Shown in pieces: positions 27,385-36,797 of a DNA stretch of 64,000 bases. The translations under genes and the position numbers were made by a program. A model generated the notes under the pieces. It searched no databases and had not been told where the DNA came from. It was given only the letters and a program-made list of their open reading frames with translations. Source of the stretch: CAVONV01 sp963697355 (lineage in GTDB: Bacteria > Acidobacteriota > Vicinamibacteria > Marinacidobacterales > DATDRI01); assembly GCA_963697355.1 (NCBI GenBank), contig CAVONV010000005.1, positions 1 through 64,000 on the forward strand, given 5' to 3'. Every line of letters begins with the position of its first letter. Within the stretch, counting starts at the first letter, position 1.

Positions 27385-28791
27385 TCAATGTTCGTTGGCC
27401 TTCTTGAGAATTTGGATCATGCCGTCCTTTTTCATCAAAGCCTCGATCTCGTGAATGGCCCTTGGAATATCCGAGGACAGGACTTCGCAGCCGTTCTCGG
27501 TGATGACGACCGTGTCCTCGAGGCGGATACCCACCTTCTCCTCCGGTTTGGGGATCTGAATGTCACAGGCAAAAACGAAGCCGGGCTGGAGCACTTCCTC
27601 CGGCCCCGTCATGGAGCCCATGACGTCGTGAACCGCCATCCCCACCGGATGGTTGTAGCCGCCCCATCGGACGATTCCCCTGAAGTTCCTGTTGGAGGGA
27701 TCGGACAAGTCGATGCCTTGCTCGGTGAGATAATCTTCGACTTTCCTGCCCACCTCCGCGAAAGTAATACCGGGACGGTAGGTTCTCAGACAGATTTCTC
27801 GGACCTCGTTTGCGAGCTCGTATAGCTCTTTCTGTCGTGGTGAGAATACACCGTTAGCAGGTATCGATGAGGAAAAATCGACTTTGTAGTGGTCGTAATC
27901 GGCACCTGCGTCCAAGATGAGGAAGTCGCCGTCTTGGAGCACTCGGTCGTGTTTGTGGTAGTGACCATAAGCGTGGTTCTTGTCTGACATGATGATGGTG
28001 TTGAAGGCTAAATCATCGGCCCCCTCTTTTTTGCAGACATATTCGAATAACGCCGCGAGCTCATTCTCTTTGACGCCGACACGCGTCGACTGAATGAAAG
28101 CCCTATGGGCCTTGGTGCCAATCTGGCCGGCTTTACGCATGACGGTGATCTCGGCCGGTGATTTGATCTTGCGCAGATTCCATATGATAGGGGAGCAATC
28201 CTTGACCGTTGCATGGGGGTATCTTTCTTTTAGCTTGTGCACGAACTGGAGCTCACGCGTGAGCCTGCCGTCCCATGGATTTAGAGTCATCGTTTGTTGC
28301 TGGGCGTTGAACTTTTCATTGGAGTTTTCTCTGTACAGCTCCTCGGGTTTGAATTTAGTGTAGATCACGCCTGGCCGGTTGCTATACCGGTTGAGATGAG
28401 ACGAAAAACGATTCCGTTCGAGCACTCTTTCGATTCCCGTTGCTTCCTGCGGATTTCGCACGAGCTCTAGATCGATGGCCTCCCCGTCCGCCTCGCGCTC
28501 AGTGATGGAGAAAAATATCAGCGATTCTTTGTTCGTGCCGTCCATGACCAAAACGGCGTCTGGGATCTCGACACCGGTGAAATACATGAAATCATTGTTC
28601 TGGCGATATCCGAGTCCGCCATCGTGGGGCATGGCGCCAAGAATGACCGCGACTCCGTCCGGTATCTTTTCCATCAGGCGTAGGCGACGGGCGGCGTACT
28701 CAGACTTCTCGAAAGTGGCGCCCCACAGGGCGGTGCTCAGTCCTAACATGCCTAGTGCAGCATAAGAAAGGGTGCTGCTCATCTTCTTCAT
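27385..28791 (-). CDS. Xaa-Pro aminopeptidase (M24B family), exported
   Basis: Removes N-terminal residues before proline. A signal-like N-terminus (about 24 residues, ending LWGATF) precedes the creatinase/prolidase N-terminal domain (about 30-190) and the pita-bread metalloprotease domain. Metal ligand motifs are visible: ILDAGADYDHYKVDFSS (two Asp), GGYNHPVGMAVHD (His) and VGIRLEDTVVITENG (Glu). The fourth ligand position, normally Glu in the segment VEPG, reads CDIQ here, so an aspartate seems to replace it. Length of 468 is usual. The gene lies 21 bases downstream of fadD, so the two may be co-transcribed. Confidence 0.85.
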   Translation of the reverse strand: MKKMSSTLSYAALGMLGLSTALWGATFEKSEYAARRLRLMEKIPDGVAVILGAMPHDGGLGYRQNNDFMYFTGVEIPDAVLVMDGTNKESLIFFSITEREADGEAIDLELVRNPQEATGIERVLERNRFSSHLNRYSNRPGVIYTKFKPEELYRENSNEKFNAQQQTMTLNPWDGRLTRELQFVHKLKERYPHATVKDCSPIIWNLRKIKSPAEITVMRKAGQIGTKAHRAFIQSTRVGVKENELAALFEYVCKKEGADDLAFNTIIMSDKNHAYGHYHKHDRVLQDGDFLILDAGADYDHYKVDFSSSIPANGVFSPRQKELYELANEVREICLRTYRPGITFAEVGRKVEDYLTEQGIDLSDPSNRNFRGIVRWGGYNHPVGMAVHDVMGSMTGPEEVLQPGFVFACDIQIPKPEEKVGIRLEDTVVITENGCEVLSSDIPRAIHEIEALMKKDGMIQILKKANEH

Positions 28792-28811
28792 AGTGTCACC
28801 CGCCCTCGTGG

Positions 28812-30488
28812 TTAACTTTGATGATGGGCTTCCTCACGCAACGCGCGTCGTAGAATCTTACCGACATTCGTCTTGGGGAGCTCGTCTCGGAACACGATAT
28901 GTCTCGGAACCTTATAGGCCGTCAAGTTCTTCTTGCAGTGCTCGACAAGTGCTTCGGCTGAGAGACCCGGATCCTGCTTGACGACGAACAGCTTGACCGC
29001 CTCGCCACGACGAGCATCAGGAACACCCACGACGGCGGCTTCTCGGACACCGTCGTGCGCCGCAACGACCTCCTCCACCTCGTTGGGATACACGTTGAAG
29101 CCGGATACTAGAATCATATCTTTCTTGCGATCCTCGATGTAAAAGAAGCCTCTCTCGTCCATGTGTCCGATGTCGCCTGTCCGGAGCCAACCGTCCTTGC
29201 TGAGAACTTTTTTCGTTTCATCCGGATGGTTCCAGTAACTCTGCATGATCTGCGGCCCTCGCACGCAGACCTCCCCCGTCTCCTCGGGGGGAAGCAATGT
29301 CCCCTCATCGGTCTGGATGCTCATCTCTGTGGATGAGACGGGCAATCCGATCGATCCCGTATAGTGGGTGAAATGGAGGGGATTGATACTGGCTACCGGC
29401 GACGTTTCCGTCAGTCCATAGGCCTCGATAAGTGGGGCACCCGTCACCTCCTTCCAGCGCTCGGCGACGGTTCGCTGCACTTGCATTCCACCCCCCGCCG
29501 CGAACTTGAGTGCGCTGAAATCGATAGCGTCGAATCCGGGCGTGTGGAGTAGCGCATTGAACAGGGTATTCACGCCGGTAATACAGGTGGATCTCACCTT
29601 CTTGAGCTCTTTGATGAAACGCGGAAAATCCCTCGGATTGGTGATCAGGACATTGTGGCCACCGATCGCAGTGAAACAAAGGCAGTTCACCGAAAGCGCG
29701 AATATATGATAGAGCGGTAGCGCCGTGATGATCACTTCCTTGCCGTGCTCCAAGGTAAGAACCGTCCATGCGACCACTTGAAGGATGTTGGCGACCATGT
29801 TTCCATGTGTGAGCGCTGCACCTTTGGCAACACCTGTCGTCCCGCCGGTATACTGAAGGAAGGCGATGTCCTCGTGGGTGATCCCGACATCATCGAGCGT
29901 CATCGACGTCCCCTTGTCCAAGACCTTCCGGAACTTGACGGCATTGGGGATGTGCCAGCGCGGAACCATTTTCTTGATGTGCTTGACAGCCAAGTTGACC
30001 AGGGCAGATTTGGGAAACGGAAACAGGTCACCGATCTCGGTGGTGATGATCGTTTCCACCGGCGTGGTCGTAAGCACTTGCTCGAGCGTTCTCGCAAAAT
30101 TTTCCAGGATGACGATAGCCTTCGCACCGGAATCTCGCAATTCGTGCTCGAGCTCTCGCGGTGTGAAAAGCGGATTCACATTTACTGCTATCAGACCGGC
30201 CCGCAAGACGCCGAACAGCGCCACGGGATATTGCAGCAAATTCGGCAGCATGATGGCGACTCTGTCGCCTTTCTCGAGTCCTGCGACCTTCTGAAGATAG
30301 GCGCCGAAGTTTCGGCTTTGCTCCTCTATCTCGGCGTAGGTGAGAGTCACTCCCATGTTCGTATAGGCCGGCAAGGTCTTGTATTTGATGCAACTCTTTT
30401 CAAAAACGTCGACTAGCGAAGTGTACTGATGGATGTCGATTTCGGTGGGGACACCTTCTTGGTAGGCCTCGAGCCAGATCTTATTCAC
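28812..30488 (-). CDS. fadD: Long-chain fatty acid--CoA ligase
   Basis: Activates fatty acids to acyl-CoA with ATP, in the cytoplasm or at the inner membrane. The N-terminus (NKIWLEAYQEGVPTEID, then QYTSLVDVFEKS) matches E. coli FadD, whose protein begins in the same way. The AMP-binding P-loop YTGGTTGVAKGAALTHGN, the ITGVNTLFNALL region, GYGLTETSP-like AYGLTETSP, and the C-terminal GWLRTGDIGHMDERG and PKTNVGKILRR are present. GTG at 30488 has a perfect AAGGAGG 5 bases upstream, which decides the start over the longer frame to 30575. About 558 residues, as in FadD. Confidence 0.93.
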   Translation of the reverse strand: MNKIWLEAYQEGVPTEIDIHQYTSLVDVFEKSCIKYKTLPAYTNMGVTLTYAEIEEQSRNFGAYLQKVAGLEKGDRVAIMLPNLLQYPVALFGVLRAGLIAVNVNPLFTPRELEHELRDSGAKAIVILENFARTLEQVLTTTPVETIITTEIGDLFPFPKSALVNLAVKHIKKMVPRWHIPNAVKFRKVLDKGTSMTLDDVGITHEDIAFLQYTGGTTGVAKGAALTHGNMVANILQVVAWTVLTLEHGKEVIITALPLYHIFALSVNCLCFTAIGGHNVLITNPRDFPRFIKELKKVRSTCITGVNTLFNALLHTPGFDAIDFSALKFAAGGGMQVQRTVAERWKEVTGAPLIEAYGLTETSPVASINPLHFTHYTGSIGLPVSSTEMSIQTDEGTLLPPEETGEVCVRGPQIMQSYWNHPDETKKVLSKDGWLRTGDIGHMDERGFFYIEDRKKDMILVSGFNVYPNEVEEVVAAHDGVREAAVVGVPDARRGEAVKLFVVKQDPGLSAEALVEHCKKNLTAYKVPRHIVFRDELPKTNVGKILRRALREEAHHQS

Positions 30489-30667
30489 GATTGCCTCCTT
30501 GTCAGCACCGAGTCGCGGGGCCGCACTGCCCATGCCCGAAAATGGCAGGGCGATATGGCGACCCGATTCTGGCATGGATGGCGGAGGGCGACAAACGGCG
30601 TCATGAGAACGGGGTCATTGGCGAACCGTGGACGGCGACGGCCGCTCGCGAACTGGAGCATCTCGCG

Positions 30668-31594
30668 TCACCAGTCACTGTCACCCAGCATCGCAATCCA
30701 CTTGGCCTTGGGAAGGTCGTGGCAGAGTAGAAAAGTCTTGGGAGTTATCCTGAAAAAACCGTATTTCCAAAAGTTCAGGCCGACACACTTGCATTCCAAT
30801 CTAGGCACGTCCCGAGCGCGGCAGTGTTCAACAACTTCCCTCAAGCATGGACGTGTGTGCTTAGTGGTGAAGAAATCGCAAATGGTGACGGAAGAATCCT
30901 CGAGCTCGAGAACGCAATAGCCGATTGGTTGCCCGCCTTCCCGAAACTCAAAGCAGGAGTACGTTTGTACGGGGTGATCGATGAAGCGCCAATTCAGGTA
31001 ACTGGCCGAATGTCCGATCCGAGATGAAGTTCGCGCTGCCGCATGATTATGTTCATATCTCGATATACGGTGCAGTTCAATATGTCGGTCACGGCCCAAC
31101 AACAGATGGGCATAGGCTCGGGACGCCGTGTTTGCGATACCGGACGCTCGCCCCTTGAACGAGATCGGGAAAAACCACGTATCTATGGGGGCGACCAATC
31201 TCCAACCCATGTCTTTTGTGACTTTCTGGGCACGTTCGTTCGGGAAGGCGATGAGAGGGCCACCCGTTCGGTCCATCGCAAATTTCTTGAGTCGAGGAAA
31301 GAGCTTTTGACCTCTCACCTCCGGCAGAAAAAACAGATCAACGGCCTCATGTACGCCGACGAGCCCTGTTTCAATGCTGAAGATTTCTCTGGGTATGTAA
31401 CCCTTTAACCCCACAATTCGACCGCTTTCGTTCTTTGCCAGAAAAAGACGCCCTTTGCCGGTGGGGTTGTTCATATACTTCCACCGGACCACGAGACCAC
31501 CTGCGTCACCCAGCCCGTTCTGGTGAAAAAACGCAATGACATCCGCAAGATCCTTTTCACCGGCCTCGCTAAATGTGAATTGCTGTTTGCTCAT
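30668..31594 (-). CDS. GNAT-like acetyltransferase, function unknown
   Basis: About 308 residues. An N-terminal GNAT-like half has FTFSEAGEKDLADVIAFFHQN and HEAVDLFFLPEVRGQKLFPRL (acetyl-CoA loop like), followed by a second half with NWRFIDHPVQTYSCFEFREGG and GYCVLELEDSSVTICDFF, resembling the double-GNAT or FemAB-like proteins that often accompany surface-polysaccharide and amino-sugar genes. No substrate can be named. Start at 31594 (MSKQQF) is preferred, though ATG codons at 31618, 31609 and 31651 are in frame and no site is decisive. It precedes fadD on the same strand with 180 bases between. Confidence 0.6.
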   Translation of the reverse strand: MSKQQFTFSEAGEKDLADVIAFFHQNGLGDAGGLVVRWKYMNNPTGKGRLFLAKNESGRIVGLKGYIPREIFSIETGLVGVHEAVDLFFLPEVRGQKLFPRLKKFAMDRTGGPLIAFPNERAQKVTKDMGWRLVAPIDTWFFPISFKGRASGIANTASRAYAHLLLGRDRHIELHRISRYEHNHAAARTSSRIGHSASYLNWRFIDHPVQTYSCFEFREGGQPIGYCVLELEDSSVTICDFFTTKHTRPCLREVVEHCRARDVPRLECKCVGLNFWKYGFFRITPKTFLLCHDLPKAKWIAMLGDSDW

Positions 31595-31971
31595 CGTCTT
31601 ACCCATTGTTTCAATCATACCGAAAAAAAACCATGGCGTCAGCACCCGCAAGATATCCCGCAGCCGAGTGATGGCGACAATCTCGGCACAGGCATCTGGA
31701 TGCCCGTGATGGTCTGGATGTGGCTGATGATGCAGAGCCTCGTGCGGGGCGTCAGGTGCTCGCGGAAAGGGGTCTACCGTCTGCTGCTTGCTGCGAACAA
31801 CTTAGGGCGTCTCGATGCCGATTGAGCGGTCAACACTCTTCAGGTGACTATTTTTTTGCGATGAAACAAAACGACTCGATATGAACAACCTGTTGGACGT
31901 CGTAGTACCCTAGTTCGCTCAGTTTGTTTTCTACGTGATCTTCGTGATACCACTCGCGGCGAGGTGCAACC
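31595..31971. other. Divergent intergenic region, nothing recognised
   Basis: This region lies between the GNAT-like gene (minus) and the TPR gene (plus) and should hold both promoters. I could not find a convincing pair of -35 and -10 hexamers or a conserved structure; only an A-run near 31620 stands out. Confidence 0.35.
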
Positions 31972-32976
31972 ATGACCGAATTTCGAGGGCGACGGGTCTC
32001 GTATTGGGCCGTCGTCGCAGCTATGGTAGCTATGAACTGCGCCCCTTCGCAAGAGGAGCCTGACGTGGTGGAACAAAATGAGCTTTCTCCTCTGGGGATA
32101 CCTATGATTCCCCAGGAAGCAACGGCTGATGAAGCCGAACGGATACGCCGAGCGGATGAGGCGCTGGCCGCGGACCCTGATAGTGTCGATCTGCTGATCG
32201 AAGCTGCGTTGGCTCGGGAAGATGTGTGGCGCTACAAAGAAGCCATCGAGCTCTATACGAAAGGCATTGTTGTTGCTCCCGACGACTACCGTTTTTACTT
32301 AGGCAGGGCACACCGGCTCATACGTTTGAGGCGATTCACCGAAGCGCTCGACGATCTGAATCGCTCCTTCGAGCGCGATCCTTACGGATTCAATACCGCC
32401 TATCTCCGCGGACTCGTTCACTACCTCCAAGGAGATTTCGAGGCGGCCGCTAACGAGTACGGTCGTTGCATGGCTTTGGCCCGGGACGAAGATGCTCTGG
32501 AGCTTGTGGCAAACGACAAGGTCCCGGGCGATCCACGGCACTGCATGTTGAATGCGACAGATGACCGAACGCGAGTCGCTATAACGGTCTGGCGGTATCG
32601 CGCACTAAGGCGTGCTGGACGTGACGAGGAAGCGGCCCGACTGCTGGAATCGGTGCCCGAGGGCCTGGTGTTGACGGATCCAGGGGCCGACGAGTACCAG
32701 GGCAGCATCATCAAACCGGACAGCAACGAGCACTATTACCGGACACTCCTTTTCTACAAGGGGTACCTCACGGAGGCCGAAATCCTCGACAAGGAAGAGC
32801 TCGGGGGACAGTGGTCAACAGTCGCATATGGTACTGCGGTTTTCCATCTTGTCGAAGGTCGTAAGGAACAGGCCGTTACGTTGCTGCAGGAGATTTCGAG
32901 CGAACCCTACTGGGCTCGGTTAGGGCATGTGGCGGCCGAGACGGACCTCATCCGGCTGGGATCTATCGAAGAGTAG
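31972..32976 (+). CDS. TPR repeat protein with N-terminal export signal
   Basis: Residues 10-24 form a hydrophobic stretch ending AMNC, which is close to but not a canonical lipobox, so the protein is probably exported or anchored. Residues about 48-165 hold three to four TPR units (ALAADPDSVDLLIEAALARE, AIELYTKGIVVAPDDYRFYL, ALDDLNRSFERDPYGFNTAYLRG with typical spacing). The C-terminal half contains a less regular helical region. TPR proteins serve as scaffolds; no partner is evident. No other plus-strand gene is adjacent. Confidence 0.75.
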   Translation: MTEFRGRRVSYWAVVAAMVAMNCAPSQEEPDVVEQNELSPLGIPMIPQEATADEAERIRRADEALAADPDSVDLLIEAALAREDVWRYKEAIELYTKGIVVAPDDYRFYLGRAHRLIRLRRFTEALDDLNRSFERDPYGFNTAYLRGLVHYLQGDFEAAANEYGRCMALARDEDALELVANDKVPGDPRHCMLNATDDRTRVAITVWRYRALRRAGRDEEAARLLESVPEGLVLTDPGADEYQGSIIKPDSNEHYYRTLLFYKGYLTEAEILDKEELGGQWSTVAYGTAVFHLVEGRKEQAVTLLQEISSEPYWARLGHVAAETDLIRLGSIEE

Positions 32977-33026
32977 CGGTCGTCAATCTGATGAGCTTGA
33001 ACGGCTGGGGCAGCCGTTCTCGGCAT

Positions 33027-33812
33027 TCACTCGTGCCTTAGTGCGTCCACGGGGTCGATCTTCGTGGCTCTTCGGGCCGGTAGGTAGGTAGCTATCACTC
33101 CCGATAGAAACAACGCCAAGGTAACAGCGCCAAAAGTGAGCGGATCGTAGGGATTCACGCCGAACAAGAAAATAGAAAGACTCTTAGCAACGCCCGCTGC
33201 GATGATAGTCCCGACGGCAATGCCGGTGGCAGCCAGCTTTGTCCCTTGCCCGAGGACCATGGCGAGTAGATTCTTGCGTTGGGCGCCCAATGTCAAGCGA
33301 ATGCCCATCTCCTGGGTGCGCTGTGAGACGGAATAAGCGATGACACCGTAGACTCCGACAATGGACAAGACGAAAGCGACCGCACCCAGGACCGACATGA
33401 TTTTTGCCATGATGGTGCTTCCCCCCATGGAGATGTGCATGATCTCCTGCATCGTCATCACGTCGTAGATAGGGAGGTCCGGGTCGATGGCCATGACCTC
33501 CGCCCTCACGGTCTCTAAAGAGAGGGAACTGGTGCGGATGGTAACGTACATGGTGTTCCTTGGATTCTGGAGCACCGACATGAACGCCATGGGTCGCGTC
33601 TCATTGTTGATGTCGAGCGTATTGCGAACGACTCCTATGATTTCTCTGGTCTCGTCCCAGTAGGCAATCTTCTTGCCGATGGGGTCTTCCTCGGGCCAGT
33701 GGCGTTCTACGAGAGCTTCGTTGACCACGATGAGTTGAGGCGAATCCAATCGGATGGTGTCATCGAGCAATCGGCCTCGGACCAAAGGCGTCTCCATTGC
33801 CTGGAAGTACAA
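33027..33812 (-). pseudogene. ABC transporter permease (MacB/FtsX type), C-terminal fragment
   Basis: The 261 codons equal only the last third of a permease of the large acidobacterial FtsX-MacB type: the end of a periplasmic domain (YFQAMETPLVRGRLL, VVNEALVERHWPEEDPIGKKI), then three membrane helices of the final FtsX domain (QRTQEMGIRLTLGAQRKNLLAMVL) and the usual end PARRATKIDPVDALRHE. Intact family members have about 400 or 800 residues. The frame stays open to a stop near 33865 and then meets the antiporter gene, so the 5' part is missing by deletion or rearrangement; no ATPase gene is near. Confidence 0.75.
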
Positions 33813-33885
33813 CTCGGCAAACTTTGACTCTCCAAGGCTTTCCGCATAGCATGCCTTTCCAGTTCACCCCGGAGTCTCGACGACA

Positions 33886-35280
33886 TTGGATACGAGTTGG
33901 ATTTCGATCATCCCGCCTCTTCTTGCCGTTGTCCTCGCCTTTGTTACCCGAGAAGCCGTTGTTAGTTTGGCCTTGGCTTGTATCGCCGGCGTCTTGCTGA
34001 TGGGGCAGGGGCTTCAGGGATTCCCGGCCCTCGTCACCCGCGCACTCGGCAATCCGGATTTCATCTGGGTTTTCAGTATCGAGCTTTGTATCGGCGTCAT
34101 CGTCGCGTTTCTGCAACGGAGCGGTGCCATCGGCCTTTTCACGTCCCGTGTAGGAAGCTGGGCCAATGACCGTCGACAGGTCGGGATTCTCGGCTGGGCG
34201 CTGGGATTGCTCATCTTCTTTAGTGACTATTTCAGCCCTTTATTTGTCGGGCCGGTCATGCGCAACCTGACGGACAAATATCGCATGGCCCGCGAGAAAC
34301 TTGCCTATATCTGCGACTCCACGTCGGCACCACTTTCCGTGTTGATACCTATCAGTGCGTGGGCGGCCTACCTAAGTGGCTTGGCTGTCGGCACGGGGCC
34401 GGTCGCCGACAAGGAAGCAGGGATGGAGCTTTTCCTTCGAAGCCTCCCGTTCAATTTCTACTCCATCCTTTCCATCGTGCTCGTCTTCCTCATCGTTGCC
34501 GAAGTGCTGCCCGATTTCGGTCCGATGAAGAGGGCCGAAGAGAGGGCTCGAACGACGGGTAAGCTTCTACGGGATGGAGCCGTCCCGATGATGGGAAAGG
34601 AGCTCACCGAGCTGGAAGTGTCTAGCGCGGGCCGGACCAGCCTCGGGATCAATTTCGTGCTTCCCATATCCGTCATCGTGATCACCAATATCGCTACGTT
34701 TGTGGTCACGGGCACGAGCGGAGTTCTCGAGAGCTTGATGCTCGGAGTGGCGGTTATGGCGGTCACGTTATGGATCCAGCGCGTCGACGACTTGAGCGAC
34801 ATCATGAAGACCGTTTATGCCGGAGTGAAGGGAGTCATGCCGGCGGTGCTGATATTGGCTTTGGCCTACTGCATCAACGCCGTAACCAAGGAAATGCACA
34901 CTGCGGAGTATGTTGTCGGCATTACCGAGAGCTGGATGTCGCCTCGTGTCCTGCCTGCGATGATTTTCTTTGTGAGTGGCTTTATCGGTTTTGCAACGGG
35001 AACCGCTTGGGGGACCTACGCCATCGTGGTTCCCATCGCCCTTCCTTTGGCCTATCAGTTCGGTGGACAACAAATGGGGTTGCTGGTGCCGGCCACCTTT
35101 GCCGCGGTGGCAGGAGGGGGGGTCTTCGGTGACCATTGTTCTCCTCTGTCCGATACGACGGTACTTTCATCTTTGGGGAGTGCCTGCGATCACATCGATC
35201 ATGTGAGGACCCAGCTCCCGTACGCACTGGTGGTTGCCGGGATTGCTTTGATGTTGTATTTGCTTGTGGGACTCATGTAA
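33886..35280 (+). CDS. Na+/H+ antiporter NhaC family protein
   Basis: A 464-residue inner-membrane protein with about 11-12 helices matching the NhaC antiporter domain: PPLLAVVLAFVTREAVVSLALACIAG at the start, FSDYFSPLFVGPVMRNLTDKYRMAREKLAYICDSTSAPLSV (split here for length) and GTAWGTYAIVVPIALPLA, then GDHCSPLSDTT near the end. The family exchanges sodium for protons, and some members exchange organic acids or amino-acid-like solutes. The start is TTG at 33886, matching the usual family start in position; the ribosome site is weak (CGGAG). First gene of a close series with gaps of 7-30 bases (sulfatase, dehydrogenase, CocE hydrolase, GGT). Confidence 0.85.
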   Translation: MDTSWISIIPPLLAVVLAFVTREAVVSLALACIAGVLLMGQGLQGFPALVTRALGNPDFIWVFSIELCIGVIVAFLQRSGAIGLFTSRVGSWANDRRQVGILGWALGLLIFFSDYFSPLFVGPVMRNLTDKYRMAREKLAYICDSTSAPLSVLIPISAWAAYLSGLAVGTGPVADKEAGMELFLRSLPFNFYSILSIVLVFLIVAEVLPDFGPMKRAEERARTTGKLLRDGAVPMMGKELTELEVSSAGRTSLGINFVLPISVIVITNIATFVVTGTSGVLESLMLGVAVMAVTLWIQRVDDLSDIMKTVYAGVKGVMPAVLILALAYCINAVTKEMHTAEYVVGITESWMSPRVLPAMIFFVSGFIGFATGTAWGTYAIVVPIALPLAYQFGGQQMGLLVPATFAAVAGGGVFGDHCSPLSDTTVLSSLGSACDHIDHVRTQLPYALVVAGIALMLYLLVGLM

Positions 35281-35305
35281 GGACAAGCAGAGAGGAATAC
35301 AAGTT

Positions 35306-36780
35306 ATGTACAAGACCTTGGATCGAAACAAGTGGGTTTTCGTCATCACATCCATCGTGTTGGTCACTCTTGGGTGGCCACTAGATGCGCAAGAGACGCG
35401 CCCCAACATCGTCTTGATCGTCGTAGACGATCTCCGGTTCGACGAGATCGGTGTGGGCGGACACCCTTATCTGGAGACCCCCAACATCGACCGACTGGCG
35501 GCGGAAGGCGCGATGTTCACGAGTGCCTACCACTCGACGCCGCTTTGCTCTCCCAACCGCGCGAGCATTCTCACGGGGCAGTACGTGTCGCGCCACGGCA
35601 TTCTCGATAACACTTCTCGAAGTCACGCCAGCCACCGTCTGGATTTGTTCCCAAAGGAACTGCAAAAGGCTGGATACGCCACGGCGCACGTCGGTAAATG
35701 GCACATGGGCAACGATCCCACGCCGCGACCGGGTTACGACTACTGGGTGAGCTTTGCCGGGCAGGGCAAAACCAACGATCCGGATCTTTACGAGAACGGT
35801 GGCATCCATTCGGTCAAAGGCTACATTACCGACATCTTCACGGATCGCGCGATCGATTTCATCGAGAAGACTGACGGCAAACCGTTTTTTGTCTATATCG
35901 GGCACAAGGCCGTACACCCGGAAGCGAAGCAGTTGGATGACGGCACGGTTGATTTGAGTGTGCCTCGAGAGTTCATCCCGGCGGCGCGTCACAAGGGCCG
36001 CTATGACGGTATGAAGGTCGAACGGCGTCCCAATTACGGGTTCTCTGATGAGGAGCGTACGACCAAGCCGGTCATCAAGGAAGCCTTGGACATTCGCCAC
36101 GAGCTCGAAAAGGACCCGGATTGGGCTAGGGAGATCGATCCCGGCATTTCAGAAAACACGATCCGGCGCCGTGCCGAGATGATGCTCGCCGTCGACGAGG
36201 GAGTGGGCCGTATCATCGACACGCTCGAGGACAAGGGCGTGTTGGATAACACCCTTATCATCTTTACCAGCGACAACGGCTATTTCTACGGTGAGCACGG
36301 TTTGGCTGTTGAACGCCGTTTACCTTACGAGGAGTCGGTTCGCACTCCGTTGCTGATGCGCTACCCGAAGCTCATCGATCCCGGAAAGAAAGTGGCTAGC
36401 CCGGTCGTCTCGATTGATCTCGCGCCCACCGTGCTGGATGTTGCAGGCGTCGCGATCCCAAGACATGTTCAAGGCAAGTCGTTGGCACCATTGATGAGCG
36501 GGGTTCAGACAAAATTCACGACGTCATCTTGATCGAGTTCTACAGTCATGAGAATCCTTTCCCTTGGACCGCCAGCATGGATTACCGCATCGTGCGAAAG
36601 GGTAAATACAAGTACATCCGCTGGATCCGCTTCGAAGACGAGGCCGAGCTCTACGATATGGAAGCGGATCCTTATGAGTTGATCAATCTGGTGAAACTTC
36701 CGGAGATGACTGCTGTGGTCGAAGACTTGAAGAAAGACATGCAGGCTCTCGTACTCGAGTCGTTGGGATTGAACAACTGA
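35306..36780 (+). pseudogene. Type I sulfatase, split by a 1-base frameshift
   Basis: A signal-like N-terminus (VFVITSIVLVTLGWPLDAQ) is followed by the sulfatase core: NIVLIVVDDLRFDEIG (metal site), the formylglycine motif CSPNR with Cys81, HVGKWHMGN and FTSDNGYFYGEHG. The frame ends at 36532, but the next frame (36529-36780) continues with the family's C-terminal domain (RIVRKGKYKYIRWI, ELYDMEADPYELINL). Adding one G to the GGGG run at 36500-36503 restores MSGGSDKIHDVILIEFYS and one protein of about 491 residues. All catalytic residues are upstream of the break. The indel may be a sequencing error. ATG 35306 lies 25 bases after the antiporter gene. Confidence 0.85.
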
Positions 36781-36797
36781 GATTCGAGGAGAGCCGC

